Below, piece by piece: positions 1 to 13,200 of a stretch of DNA of 64,000 bases. The DNA lies in the NCBI GenBank assembly GCA_026260175.1, contig JAKCWW010001102.1, positions 1-64,000 of the forward strand. Reading direction: 5' to 3'. The position numbers and the translations under genes are program-made. Source of the DNA: Reticulitermes lucifugus (taxonomy: Eukaryota > Arthropoda > Insecta > Blattodea > Rhinotermitidae). The notes below the pieces were generated by a model, which had not been told where the DNA came from, searched no databases, and worked only from the letters and a program-made list of their open reading frames with translations. Numbering within the stretch: the stretch's first letter is position 1; every line of letters begins with the position of its first letter.

Positions 1-1228
1 ATCGTGACACTTTACAGCCTCATACTTGGTTACCGAGGTAACGGAGGGATGTTCTGCCTACATTTTCAGGCAAGAAGCATCAATATCAACATTTTAATTT
101 TAGTCCGGAAAAATATAACATTATTTTTCCCTTGTAATTATACCAATTTATTTCATCGAAGCTGATACCCCGCGCACACCCTCCGCGCAAAATTTGGTAG
201 AAACAAAGCAGCGGTTTATGGCACTACTTAATCCTTTGCGACGTTTAAATATTTTGAATAAATATTACCGACTGTCTTTGTAAAACTGGAATAGACGTTC
301 AAAGTTATGGTGAACAAAAATCACAAGAAATAACCTTTTATAAATGTGTGCTGTATGACACTGCCAATGTAGTGCTTGCTGAGATGGATTTTCTCGTTTT
401 CAATATTTGAAACTTTTGGTGGACATGACTGCCGCAAACGTCCACTGTAGCGTTATTTGACTGCTACTAAAATAGACATGTTGCAATGAAACTGTTTCTC
501 TTCTTCTGTGAACTCTGCTCGTTTTTTTAATCATCTCGATTGTTAAAGACTGTTGAAGTGTAAGGCAGATCTTTAAATTCACAAGGTTTTGAAAAACTTT
601 GTCGACCGCGTATAATAGCTATTTCTCTGTAAGCGAGGATAATTATTGGAATGAAGTACATGTTCAGCTTTCCAAACAGCGTCTTGGGATGTCTGTATCT
701 CATTCGGTCAGGAAGAGATATGAGTATGAGATAAAACGTAAATAAAAGTTCATCTACACAAAGGGGTTAAGATAGAAGTTAAGGTGTTATGAGTGTTATC
801 CAGAAACTTCCTCTACCGATTTGAAAAGACAATTAACTTCGAAATTCTGATGCTTGCAGCCCCCAAATTTGCCATTGCTACGTAGTAGCAACAAAACATC
901 GGGCTTCTTATACGGTTACGGTAGGCGCTAGGTCATATGAGGGTTGAAAAGTAATACATGTAGTTGTGGTCACAATATGTAAGCTACTTCCTAGTCTGCT
1001 GACACATCGTAATGTTAGTAAACAGCTAGCAAAGTTGCTAGTTCTTTGCTGACATCCCTATAGCCTGTTTTGACACTTTATGCTTGAGATGACAGTGCGA
1101 TATTGATGATGAAGGCCAGCCTGTCACATGTACTACACGATAACGCAATCCAGTTGAAATCCTTGGTTGAGCGGAGCGGTCCATTGTCGCCATTGAACCT
1201 TGTAACCTTGTATTACGTAAGCTGACAG
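1..1228. other. Upstream flank, no gene seen
   Basis: A+T-rich sequence with only short chance reading frames and no recognisable protein, RNA gene or repeat. It lies upstream of the possible gene 1 promoter and could hold regulatory sites, but none can be named from sequence alone. Confidence 0.5.
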
Positions 1229-1262
1229 TATATAATCTCAGAGCACAGTATCACAGGCAACC
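1229..1262 (+). promoter_or_regulatory. Possible TATA promoter of P450 gene 1
   Basis: A TATATAA box lies at 1229-1235. About 12 to 30 bases downstream come CAGTATC and CACAG sequences that could serve as an initiator. A good splice donor (CCAG then GTAAAT) follows at 1420/1421, which fits a short non-coding first exon. The first coding exon, 4.6 kb away, is preceded by a strong acceptor, so an upstream leader exon must exist somewhere. That this is the one is inference; chance TATA boxes are common in such DNA. Confidence 0.3.
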
Positions 1263-1420
1263 GTGTGAAGTGATATTTATTATATCATTGTGCAGAGAAG
1301 AAGGCGAAAGTGTTTGAGCAGTGAAATATACGTACTTGGTGTGTATTCATCGACACTTAAGAAAAAGGAAAGTTGTTACTTGTATGTGTCTCCGTCTGTT
1401 AGTGTTCTAGCCAGATCCAG
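1255..1420 (+). other. Candidate non-coding first exon of P450 gene 1
   Basis: This is the stretch between the possible start site and the GTAAAT donor at 1421. It would join the acceptor ending at 6060, placing a 5' UTR of about 180 bases before the ATG at 6077. It has no open frame of note. The start is approximate and the exon is a prediction only. Confidence 0.28.
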
Positions 1421-2324
1421 GTAAATGTGTTGCGATATGCGAGCTGACGTGAGAGGCAGAGGTCGGAGGAGTGGAAAAAATTACTTTTCGTTACAAAATC
1501 ATAGTAATACTAATAATATTTTCATAAGCCAATGACACTGAAACCTAATAATACAATGACATGCTGTATTTGAGTAGGGTGCTTGATGTTTGCAAACAGG
1601 TAGGACCATAGTTATCAGGTTAGCCATACAGGCTACCTCGAGTTTTCTTGCTGGTAGCAATATTTAAAACTACGAAATGCCGAAAGAAACATCCCTAGAG
1701 AATTCTTTAGAGTTGGCAACGGCGCATTATAGGTGCGAATGATACACTGCAGTGCACGTTGCAGTGCTTGTAAGCAGCGCTGTCACATCAGCAATGCAGA
1801 AGGAGGGCTTCCCAGTCACTTGAATTGCTATGTAATGTTAGCCGCACCGTGGCGAAAATCAGACTGTGTAGCGACTATAATGATGGAGGGGCTGGAGAGT
1901 TGTAGCAGTCGGAACTGTTCAGTTTGCATATTGTGTCGCGACAGATTTATTTTTCGAAAGTTGTAATTTCAATGTGCTCACATTAAAAGTAATGTCCCTT
2001 TACAAGATCTGAGATTTTCACAGAGCTGAATATATAATTTGTGGTCTGTTTGAGTTATAACACCGTGTTGTCTGGTACCTGAATACCAACGTTTTGAAGG
2101 AATAAAATGCCTCGTTCTTAAGGGTCAAGGTTGTTCCTCCCAAACGTTAGTAGCCACATAACAGACTCGGCTGTATTATAACCTAGAAGACCACAACATG
2201 AACGTGCTTTTTTATTCCCCTGGCATACTATTAGATTTACCGTACACAATATATTGGAAATTAAATGAACACTATAAAATACGGGTCACAAATAATAGTA
2301 TAGCTCTCATACACTAACTTCTTT

Positions 2325-2420
2325 GTTCAGCCGGCCCGACTTGACGGGAGCAGCGACCGACTCTTTCGCATGAGTGCGCTCTCGATGTAAAATCTTATTG
2401 CGCATGTACAGAAAGTCGTT
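2325..2420 (+). repeat. Dispersed repeat, copy 1 (partner at 11650)
   Basis: About 95 bases resemble 11650-11745: both have a GGGAG-AG block, then CGACTCTTTC, then AGTGCGCT and an AATGTACA-like segment, with roughly three quarters of positions matching by eye. The family is not recognised. One copy lies in the presumed leader intron and one in intron 3 of gene 1, just right of the MULE element. Confidence 0.5.
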
Positions 2421-3726
2421 ACTGATTACGTAGGTATTCCTACTTCGCACTCGGCTTGGAGATTAGCTATCCTGACTGAGGCCATTCATCTTTCCAGGCA
2501 GATATGCCTAATTGGGCATTGTTTTAAAGTAGACCACATTATTTTTCACTTCATATTTCATAGTCATCATATAATTCGATGCTATGTAGCCTAAGAAGCC
2601 TAATAAATGTTGTTAAATAACAAGAACCAATCAGCCAGTCGGCCAGATGTCCTCCAAGACTGTCTTAAAGTCAGTCTATGGTATGTCATCCCGACCCACG
2701 AGCACATTTTTTTGCTACCAGCATAAAACACGTTTAAGTTCCAACGGTACGTAAGATGAGACGACGTAAGTCGGGTATATTAATTTACAATCTGCGAATG
2801 CAAGTAATTATTACGTATCAGAAAAGGTACCTAACACGTCACTCGCTCGATGGTCATACTAAGCAGTTCTTCTGTGTCGCACGCTCCTATATTTAAGCTA
2901 CAGAAAATAGCTGAAAACTGATTATTATAGGAATGTTATCAATTCCGATTCGAGATGAAACAACAACAGGTTTAAGGCAAAGTGTAAAGAACATAAAATA
3001 ATTTTTTATAAATGCATTTCAAACATCCTTTGTGTTGAGAAACCGAATTACATTAGCGCATGCGTATTGTGGGGAAGCATGTCTGTCCTTCTCAACGCAA
3101 TATTTAGTTTGTGTTATCCACATGTATTTTTATTGTCTCCCCAAAAGGTAACCGAGTTATCTTCTAAATGTTTGCAGCACTATAAACTTAGTTATGCTGA
3201 TCAGGTTCAGCAAATGACTTCCAGCAAATTCAGATATTGCAGATATCGCTACGACCTCTGCTGCAACAGAATATTCCTTCTCCACACACCTCTTAAGCCT
3301 GTGATTTCCAGTAATCTGCAGCAGGGCTTCTGTAACTTTTTCGGAGGGAGCAAAACTGAAATTGGGAGCCCAAATCCGCGACCCGTAGCGTCAGTTTTGA
3401 ATTCATAATTATTTCGTCTTTATGAGTTTACTGTTGCAAATAAATTAAGCACAGTGTTGTTGTTAAAATATAACTGGCATTTCAGCAATTTGGCACTTGT
3501 ACAAAATAACAATATTATAATGGGTTAATAATTATTTTTATTAGGCTGTGTTATAAAACACTTTTGCAAAAGTAAGAACTTTATAAGAAGAACACAAAAT
3601 TAAAAGAGTTATCGGTATATTAGTGTGAACCTTGTCTTTGCTCTAACACTGCGTGCTAAACATACCCTTGTGCAGGAGGACATTAGCCAGTATTTTTACG
3701 TTATTTGTAGCGTACATTTTCTTGAT

Positions 3727-4006
3727 TATATAAAATCGTGTTCCGACAAATGTACACCCTTTATTATCTGTTATTTAATACAGTTTATATTAAAAATAGT
3801 GCAACATGTTTCGAACCATGTCACAGTTCATCCTCAGGGACTCAATAATTTATTACACCATACGTAGATAGCTGGTGTAATAAATAATTGAGTCCCTGAG
3901 GATGAACTGTGACATGGTTCGAAACATGTTNNACTATTTTTAATATAAACTGTATTAAATAACAGATAATAAAGGGTGTACATTTGTCGGAACACGATTT
4001 TATATA
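3727..4006. repeat. Foldback element with hammerhead-like tips (Penelope-related)
   Basis: Two arms of about 134 bases (3727-3860 and 3873-4006) are near-perfect inverted repeats around a 12-base loop; the right arm contains the two-base gap at 3931. Each arm carries CCCTGAGGATGAAC...GGTTCGAAACATGTT (minus strand 3801-3845, plus strand 3891-3930). This fits the hammerhead core CUGANGA, stem II, GAAAC. The outer ends, with GACAAATGTACAC, match those of the larger foldback at 58868-59337, so both belong to one family. A Penelope-like origin is inferred from the ribozyme type. Confidence 0.65.
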
Positions 4007-6076
4007 GCCAGTATTTATTAACACGGCTCATGGCTACCCATCTTAAACGGCTTGCGACCCATAGCGACTCCAGTCTAGAAATGTTTGCTTAGGTTATCGC
4101 TCCGGGCCATTCCTGTTTTCAAGTGCGATTACACATGTTTCGTCAACGTGACAGTCCATGTTGGCAGAGCACTTATTTGAAGCAAAGTCCATTAAAAGAT
4201 CGCAATAACAACCATTTTATCATTTCTAAAAGTCAGACAAGCACAATTTCCACAGCGTTTACTACAGAAATGAAAGACTGTATTTAATTTATTCTTCAGT
4301 ATAATATGTGTATTAGTTTGTGAGAAATTAAGTTTATATAATTTTATATAAGTTTAATTGGTTGTTTATGCTTAGGATATTTAAAGATGCTCTAGCGACT
4401 GCACATGTGAAAATACGACGAAGGAGATGAAAATATGGGTATGAATAGGGAGTGATAAGTAATTAGAAAAGAGTCTATTCGTTAATTTCAAGGATAGACT
4501 GACTTAACTGAGGTGAAAATATCAACCCAGTCGAGATTCTAACTGCTTACCTCTATAGAATCCAAATTCAATTCATACATGCCGCACCCTTCTGTTCGGT
4601 GTATGAAGGCAAATAATTTTGCCTGATAAGAAAGCGAATATCTAAATATAAATTGTTTTTATCGGTATAGGTTGGACTCCAGTCTAAGCAATTGACGAGT
4701 GTGACAAATCTTTAAATTTTTTGATTCTTCTTTTCTAAGTTAATTAAGTCATCTAGCAAGTAGCAGTCACCGCTGTAGGAGCTGGGGACCTTAGCAGACA
4801 GTCAGCTTAATGCTGCAGTAAAAGTGATGTTAATGGTAGGATATTAATTAGCCGTCATAATTGTAAAATTTCGAAGTCAGGGTATGTGTTATGAAATTGT
4901 ATACTTGACAGGTCCATGCGCTCATAATTTGTCGACTAGGAGTAGCCAGCGGGCCACTCCCTAAAATTTGGGTTACACGCGAATGTAGTGGTTTCCGCAG
5001 TTAGGTACATCACAGTCTTCCTTCGCGAAACACTGGGGCAATCAGATTTGGGTCTTCAGTTATTTTCATTTAGCCTATAGGAACTTTCTAAATTCATATT
5101 CAGGCAATAGGGGCAAATTTGGTTTGGGTACAGAATTCGAAATTTGGAAAGTCAGCGAGCTTGCGGCATTGTAGACGCAAGTTACTTTACTTTTCGTTTT
5201 CATAGCAGACAGATGTGTCATGGCGGTCAGTCTTTTATCGCAGTTCATTACAACCAAATTATAACAATAACTTATACAATTTAAGTACTCTAAATTAATA
5301 ACTAAAGTGTCCAATTTGTGATTACATAACTTCTAAGGGTAATTCACGTGTGAAATTCAAACGTAATAACTTGTATTATAATACTTTACCAATGAACGCA
5401 CAGAAAATACACTTAGGGCCTTCATGTGATGAGCGAACCTAGTGTGGCTATACCATGTGCCGTGTTATAGGTGCCCACGTGTGTCAACTGGTTATTAACA
5501 TTACAGAAATCATCACTCAAATTTCGTAATGGAAATATGTATCCTAAAAGTGAAGTTGTGTGCTAAATCTAAGTGTTGGCTGAAAAATTCGGTACCTTGA
5601 ACGCGCTGAGTTATTTTTGCATAACACGCCCGTGAGAAAGCTGTCGTACTCTACCGAGTCTGAGTTAGATCCTACCTGATCCGTTCCCGTATAGGAACCT
5701 ACTTAACACATCACATTGCTTGTTACTCTCCCGCAATTAAATTTACAATTGCTGGCGCCCTCAACTTACCGTAACTTGCCATAACAAATATCCAACCAAA
5801 CATAATCAATCATCATAATCCCTATCAAACCTCACCACAATTTATTGGACAGCAGAAAATCTGGGAAGGTTGAATCCGGTTTTGGCGCACCTCAACATTG
5901 TTCAACAGAAGGTAGATCCCCTGAGGACATAAAGTGGCTTAAGCGACATCAAGGCAAAACCACCAAATACTGGCGAGGACACAGCACAGTAAATCGGGTT
6001 CTGAGCCCGAGATGGGACGGTAGCGAAATGTTTCACAATTTAGGCCTACCTTTATTGCAGGATACAGTGGGGTACC

Positions 6077-7210
6077 ATGTTCTTCTCATTTGTTTTGTGG
6101 ATCATCTTCTTCTATGTGGTATATTACTGGCTAACAATGAAGCCGAAGAACTTTCCGCCAGGTGAGTCTTCATTACCAAGAAATAATTACGAACTCATTC
6201 CACTAACATCCGTAATGACATTAGGCCTATAAAAGCAGTTAACAGCAGCCTAACCACTGCAATGCAATTATTTTGTATGTCCATTGCGTGGCGTATATTC
6301 AATGTACAAGGCGTTTCTATAGTTTACTTCACTCCCGTATTCATGTCAGTGTTTACAACTACACATTTTGTCGGTTATGTACTGATTGATAAGTAGTTAC
6401 TGCGGTGTTAGTGATGTGTTCCTAAAAAAATATTTTCTTATCTTTTACTAATGGCTGAGGTAATTTTTGTTGGTCGTGGAATTGCATTAACCTGTAACAA
6501 TTTGCTTAGGTTTTTTAATTGGTTTTTTTATTCCGGCAAATTTAGTTAATAATAATATTAAAACTGGAAACCCTACTCTTTTACTATTAATAAATAACCA
6601 AATTTCTTCAATAAAAACCAACACATTACATAATACGTCATGGAGAGAACCATAAATTTAATATTACTCCTAAATATTTCGGCCACGCTGGGTCATCGTC
6701 AGGGATAAATTCTTATTTGACAGTAGAAGTTATGTATTATTTGAATCTAGTAGAACCAACCATCCTAAACTTATCTTGTAAGTCTTAAAAAAGATAAGTT
6801 TAGGATTATTTGTTCTAATAGATTCGGGAAGTTATTGATATTAACCATTGCGTCACGATGGTGCTTGTAGGTGCAATTTGTTGTTACTAGTGTGTGTTTT
6901 TGGTTTATTTCTTTGTTTGTTGTGGCCTGTACGGGGATTATTTCTGGTTAGTTGGCCTTGCGTGCATATATATATATTTATATTTATATATATATATATA
7001 ATAATATGAGATTAATTTGAAATACATCAAACTACATGATGTACTATTGGTTATTCCTATGGATTTATACAAACAGTATGATCTCAGTTAATATACAATT
7101 AACAATACAGCAGGTAACAGTAAGTAGAATTACAGCCAGCAGCTGGAAGATTCGTCACGACACCGACAGCGCCATCACGGCTCGCTGGTCTACAACGACC
7201 TGGAGTTGTT

Positions 7211-7286
<76 letters not shown>

Positions 7287-10200
7287 TTAGTAATAATAAT
7301 ATGGGAACTTAAAACGGCCTATATAATAATATTATTACCACCCACAACAGGCATTATTCCATACAAATTACACTAAAGTTTACAACTGCTTTACCTCCGC
7401 CCTGCTCTCTATATTCGAATGCACAAGCAGTAATATTTAATCCATTCCGCACCGTCAGAGAGGTTTTGGCAGAACAGTGAATAAGGAGTGCTTGGTCAGT
7501 GTGACCCGTGCTCTTTTGAGAACCAGCTGAACTGTTGTGAAGTATGGAAAGTGAATAATGATGATGATGATGATAATAATAATAAAGAGAAGTCCTCTAT
7601 TGAATGCTTGAAATATTCCCGACGTCATAACAATACTGCCGATCCCCGTGGCCGTGCGGTCTAAGGCGTGGGACTGCCGCCGCTCGCTTGCTGGGATTGT
7701 GGGCTCGAATCCCGCCGGGGGCATGGATGTCGGTGTCTTATGAGTGTTGTGTGTTGTCAGGCAGAGTTCTCTGCGACGGGCCGATCCCTCGTCCAGAGGA
7801 GTCCTACCGAGAGTGTGTTTGTCATTGAATGTGATCACGTGCAACAATATCCCTCTAAACCTACAGTGAGTAGGTAGAAAGAGGTCAGAGTAAGAAGTAA
7901 GGAAAGAAAGAAAGAAAGCAAGAAAGAAAGATATTAAGAATAGGTACGTCATTTCAGGTCCACCACATGTTCCTCTGTTTGGCTCTACCTTTTACCTGCT
8001 ACGGAAACATCTTCACATTCCGATGGCAGGGGAATGGCTTCAGAAATACGGTCCTGTTGTGGGGTTTGTGACGGCCTCTCGGAAGATCATAGCGATATGT
8101 GGTCCCCGTGAAGTCCTTGAAGTGCTACACAGAGAAGAATTCCAAGCAAGGCCTATCTTTAGTTTTTTTCATGATAGGTCTTTCGGCAAAAAACTCGGTA
8201 AGTTGAAATTTTGCTTTTACCATTTTGACAGGAGCAAATATACTCGTATTTGTCTCCATTCCGAGATATAAACAGTACCTTTGTGCATCAGGTTCAAACC
8301 CTTCGTAAATTCTGGACTCAACGTCCTCAATCACCAAACAAAAACACGAATAAAAACGAAACATGGACAAAGAGCTACGTGCAAAATACCACGAAGGTTA
8401 CGTAAGATACATAGGTCCATGGTTCCTAATATTCTGTACCACAAACTCTCCTAAGACACCGGATATAAATGAGCAATAAAAGAGTCCTACCAAATATTAA
8501 CTGATGATTTAACACTTTAACATTAAACGGGCTAACCCAAAATGTAATTAACTGTTGTAACAAAATCTGACATTGCAACATGTATTGTTTTAAGTTCAAT
8601 TGTAAAATCGAGATCTAATTATTAATAACATCTAATACAATTGCATACAATACTATTACGATTTTTGCGTTAATGACCTGAAGATGTCTTAATTAGGTCG
8701 AAACATGGTGCCACAATAAAGTAAGAGTTTTAAAATGCTTTGGATGTGTTGGCGGTACTTAAAAATCCTCCTTTGTTACAATGAACACAACGGGATAAGA
8801 AACAACATCAGTACTGAATTTGTGACACTGATAGAAGACGAAAGGATGAAGAAAACTGCATTAAGAAGGAGCAGCAAAATTTGCACTGCATAAAACTATT
8901 AGGGTGTTAAAATTAAGGTGCGTGAGATGGGTATGAATTGTTTGCATATATAGCAGAAATGTTAAATGTACGTATTTAAACTGGAAGTCGGAAACGCTGT
9001 GGTTACTTGGATGATCTAGGAGTATATGGTAGGACATAATTCAAATGTGCCTTAGCCCTTTAAGGTTTTGTGGTTACTGGATATACTACCATGCGTAAAA
9101 CTGACATGTCTGCATTTTATTCACATGTTATAAGCTTACTTATGTGTTCGACTACGAGTTTTAAAATAAACAAAGACTATTGCTTCATAAAACATGTAGG
9201 CTAATATATAGGCACATATTATACTTTTTTCCTGTAAGGTAAGAAATGAGTATGTGATATTCATCAATTATTATTTTTATAAGGTTAAACGAATAGCGTT
9301 TGAGGATGTATAATGTATTCATGTGAATCGGGGTAGGAATTAGAAAATGTCGGAAAAAATTTTCAGTTTCCATGAAAGTTGGAGAACTTGTGACTAACTG
9401 AAAGACTACTAGCGTGTGTCAAGAAGTTCTATGCTTCATTGACATAGTAGCTTATTGGACCCTAGTAATGATTGTGTACATAAATAAGTAAAGTGGTTTA
9501 TTGACTGCAGGGGTGTTTTTCTCTGATGGCCCGTACTGGGTAGAACAGCGCAGATTTACTCTCAGACATTTGAGAGATTTCGGTTTCGGAAAACGTTCAA
9601 TGGAGGAGTTCATCATGGAAGAAATAGAAGACACTATCAAGGAAATTACACAGACAGAAATTATGCAGGTATTTATTTAAGGTAGTCTCTTTCTTTTATA
9701 AAACTTACAACTTCAGTGAGCAGCTTACGAAAGATACGTAATTGCAGTTCCCTGATTTGTTCAATTTCTGCGAACGAAAAATTATCTTCAAAGTACCTGT
9801 TACGTGGGAATGATGTTACGATTTATTACCGTTATCATCATCATCATCATCATTATTAGGATCACCACCATCATTCTTCTCTTTTACTATAATTATAATT
9901 ATAATTATTGTGACTATCATAATTATTATTGTATTTTACAGTAAGTTTTCTAGGGTGACCGGATAAATGCGCACACGACGAAAGCCCACACAACAATTGC
10001 GCACGGATAAAACCCCACAGTCATAAATACTCACAGGAAAAATACCCACACCGATAAATGCTCACACGGATATATGCTCACACGGATGAATGCTCACACG
10101 GATGAATGCTCACACGGATAATTGCTCACACGGATAAATGCTCACACGGACAAATGTTCACACGGGCGAATTGTCACACAGGAAAGTACGCACATAGAAG

Positions 10201-13200
10201 AATTCTCATTTTCACATTACTATCAAGTAATGCAGTCTTAAAACAGCGTGAAACCGGGAGCTAACACAGACACACTAACTTCTTCAGCAACGGGTGACAT
10301 TGAATCTTTAACGAAGAAATACATCATTGTTTTTGGGGAGGCACTAACGACGTTAGTAAAAATAATTCCCAAGATGGATTAAAAGACATAGTGAAATTTG
10401 TGGAATTTAGTAGCTGCTGTAGATGCTGAGATGTAGTAGTTGAAGTTATAAAATTACAGAATTATAAAATTACAAGATTAGTGCGATACCGCTGGCTTCC
10501 GGTCGTGTATACAGGAGCCGACGTGCTGTGGCGTGTTGTGTAGGGGCTTAACTGTGGACACAGATTACTACTACTGTGGGTGCCTGTCTGGGCTGTGGTT
10601 GGGTTTAGGGTATCCGTGTCGNNNNNNNNNNNNNNNNNNNNNNNNNNNNNNNNNNNNNNNNNNNNNNNNNNNNNNNNNNNNNNNNNNNNNNNNNNNNNNN
10701 NNNNNNNNNNNNNNNNNNNNNNNNNNNNNNNNNNNNNNNNNNNNNNNNNNNNNNNNNNNNNNNNNNNNNNNNNNNNNNNNNNNNNNNNNNNNNNNNNNNN
10801 NNNNNNNNNNNNNNNNNNNNNNNNNNNNNNNNNNNNNNNNNNNNNNNNNNNNNNNNNNNNNNNNNNNNNNNNNNNNNNNNNNNNNNNNNNNNNNNNNNNN
10901 NNNNNNNNNNNNNNNNNNNNNNNNNNNNNNNNNNNNNNNNNNNNNNNNNNNNNNNNNNNNNNNNNNNNNNNNNNNNNNNNNNNNNNNNNNNNNNNNNNNN
11001 NNNNNNNNNNNNNNNNNNNNNNNNNNNNNNNNNNNNNNNNNNNNNNNNNNNNNNNNNNNNNNNNNNNNNNNNNNNNNNNNNNNNNNNNNNNNNNNNNNNN
11101 NNNNNNNNNNNNNNNNNNNNNNNNNNNNNNNNNNNNNNNNNNNNNNNNNNNNNNNNNNNNNNNNNNNNNNNNNNNNNNNNNNNNNNNNNNNNNNNNTTGT
11201 TATTGGCGTATTGTTATTTTCATATGCATGGTTTTGCATTGCCGTTTTGTGTGTATCCTTTTATGTGGACTGTGTTTTATGCGTGTTTTGAGGTGTATCG
11301 GTTGCTTGCTGTCAGGTACCTGACCGAAACATGTCGGGTTAATTAATCTACTGTTAAAGTTTTTTAATAGTGAGTGTGCATCAAGTTGGTTTTAATTTCA
11401 ATTCTATTAAATGTTTTCACTTCAGGGTTAACACAAGACCAATCACATAAATCGTGTCGCTGTGGGACACTCATTACAATGATATTCGTACGACTATTAA
11501 TTGTGAGCATTTATCGGTGTGGGTATTTTTCCTGTGAGCATTTATGACAGTGGGGTTTTGTCTGTGCGCAATTGTCGTGTGGGCTTTCTTCGTGTGAGCT
11601 TTTGTCATGGAACCGTTTTCTAGTCATAGCTTTCGTGAATCGAATTACTGCCTCTGTCAGATATGATGGGAGTAGTGTTCGACTCTTTCACTTAAGTGCG
11701 CTGTCGAAGAGTCTCATAGTAGCAATGTACATAGGTTTGGGATTAGTAACAGAGCTGGTGGAAATTGTCCCAGTAGGTCCGGATCAGAAGTCTTCTAGTC
11801 GTTTGATGTTTGCCAATTACAGGAAAAGATGTAATGTTATCCCTCTCCACGCCATAAAGGCACGTAGGGGGAGTAGATGTACGATTCTATCATTCTTACC
11901 CTCGGCATTAAATGAAGGTTATTGTTCAACTTCAGGCCTCGGCCGCTTTACTCCCGTGAAATAACCACAGTACACATTAAATGGGAGGCTGGATGGACCC
12001 CAAAGCATTTCTGGTCAGTTTTTGCAGAAGATAAAAATCTCTTGCACCTGCCAGGATACGACCCGATCCTCCAGTGCGTAGCTACTCGCTGTAATGGAAC
12101 AGCATAATAGAAAAGCTAGCAAATTGAAGAAGAACCCCCGCGGGATACAGGGTGGGACAGACGATACGAATAAGTAAGGAGAAGATGAAATTCGCTAAAG
12201 GATTCGAGCAGAATTATTCGGTCGAGATATTAAAGATTTAAAAAGTGGTGCGTAGGTCGCTTCGGTCCTTATACAAGTTGCAGTATCTCAGGGGAACAAC
12301 TACCGAGGGTCAATTTTTCAACGAAGAACTCACGCCCGTGACGATCAGTAAGCGGACCGAGTATCGTATAGATAAAATCATGGATACAAGGGGAGTCTGG
12401 GCATTTGCGAACATCTAGTGCGCTGGTCTGGGTATCCCCCTTCTTTTGACGACTGGATTCCAGAATCCAGCATACGTGTGCTTTAGATGTGATGTCGTGT
12501 TACATCACTCTCATAAGCGACAGCTCTCACGGCGTCTATCCCTACAATACGAAATCGAGTGTCCAGATCCAGCTGGCTTGACCTCTGGATTTCGAACCCG
12601 GCACGCCCTGGGAAGTCAGAATATGCGAAGTGACATACCGTAAGAAGGAGAACGAGTTTAGCGACAGTCTGCCCATATTCGTCTAATGAGATCTGATATC
12701 ACCACAATTCATAGGTGACTCTTAGACGCGATGTGTCCGCTTCGTGCGATATCCGGGCTATCACGTTTTTCAAACGTCTATTACATGCCCCTGGAGAACA
12801 CCGTGGCCGTAGAGATACTGACCAGACTGGGCGACCGCGTCTCTTTGGCGAGCGGCGCTGAACACAGCATTTTGGTTGTACATTTTAGAAAACGTGTAAA
12901 GTAGCGTCACAACTTCGTCGCCAACGCAGACGAAAATGGGCTCTCTGGCGGAATACTACATGAAACCGATCGCATTAGGCGGCGCGCGAGCGCTAGGTCG
13001 AGAGGCCTTACACGCGGGGGCGCAAATCCTTACCGACATAGACGACAAGAAACCCGACGCTCGGGTCAAGGATATCGTGGCCAATCGCCTAGCCGAATTC
13101 GCCAAGCGACTCCTCCTCAAAGGACGGGGCAAGAAACGTACGAATTCCACCAGCGCCAACGAAGACTTAATTGCAAAGAAAAAAGGAAAACTACGAAATC

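Larger units (their letters stand above)
1421..6060. other. Presumed leader intron of gene 1
   Basis: No protein-coding exon is recognisable here. It contains a 134-bp-armed foldback element (3727-4006) and a repeat copy at 2325-2420, described separately. Small open frames such as 3067-3408 and 5845-6165 show no known domain, and the latter only overlaps coding exon 1 in another frame. Confidence 0.35.
9954..11614. mobile_element. Non-autonomous MULE/Foldback-type DNA transposon with repeat-built TIRs
   Basis: Both ends match as inverted repeats of about 119 bases (9954-10072 and 11496-11614). They share GAAAGCCCACAC, CAATTGCGCAC, AAAACCCCAC, AGGAAAAATACCCACACC and GATAAATGCTCACA. The insertion is bracketed by the 9-base duplication GTTTTCTAG at 9945-9953 and 11615-11623. 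A 9-bp duplication is typical of the Mutator (MULE) superfamily. The TIR and the adjoining array are built of degenerate 16-mers. The middle is largely an assembly gap (10622-11196), so a transposase cannot be excluded. It sits in intron 3 of gene 1. Confidence 0.8.

Noticed and set aside
7036-7290. Open frame ending in runs of leucine and isoleucine
   Set aside because: It is a translation of the (CTA)n(ATA)n microsatellite.
7640-7715. Box A and box B of a possible tRNA gene (also 40303, 30997, 25862, 55873)
   Set aside because: No closed acceptor stem or full cloverleaf, and the boxes lead into shared SINE bodies.
10051-10191. Regularly spaced short repeats that might suggest a CRISPR array
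   Set aside because: Units are contiguous 16-mers with no spacers, lie in the inverted ends of a transposon, and the genome is eukaryotic.
10533-11323. Open frames of over 200 codons across the first N run
   Set aside because: Almost all codons are N; the same applies to frames across 47899-48630 and 30871-30996.
12446-12643. Open frame left of the Polinton relic
   Set aside because: No similarity to Polinton or host proteins that I can recognise; it has a box B-like GATTTCGAACCCGGC but no other SINE feature.
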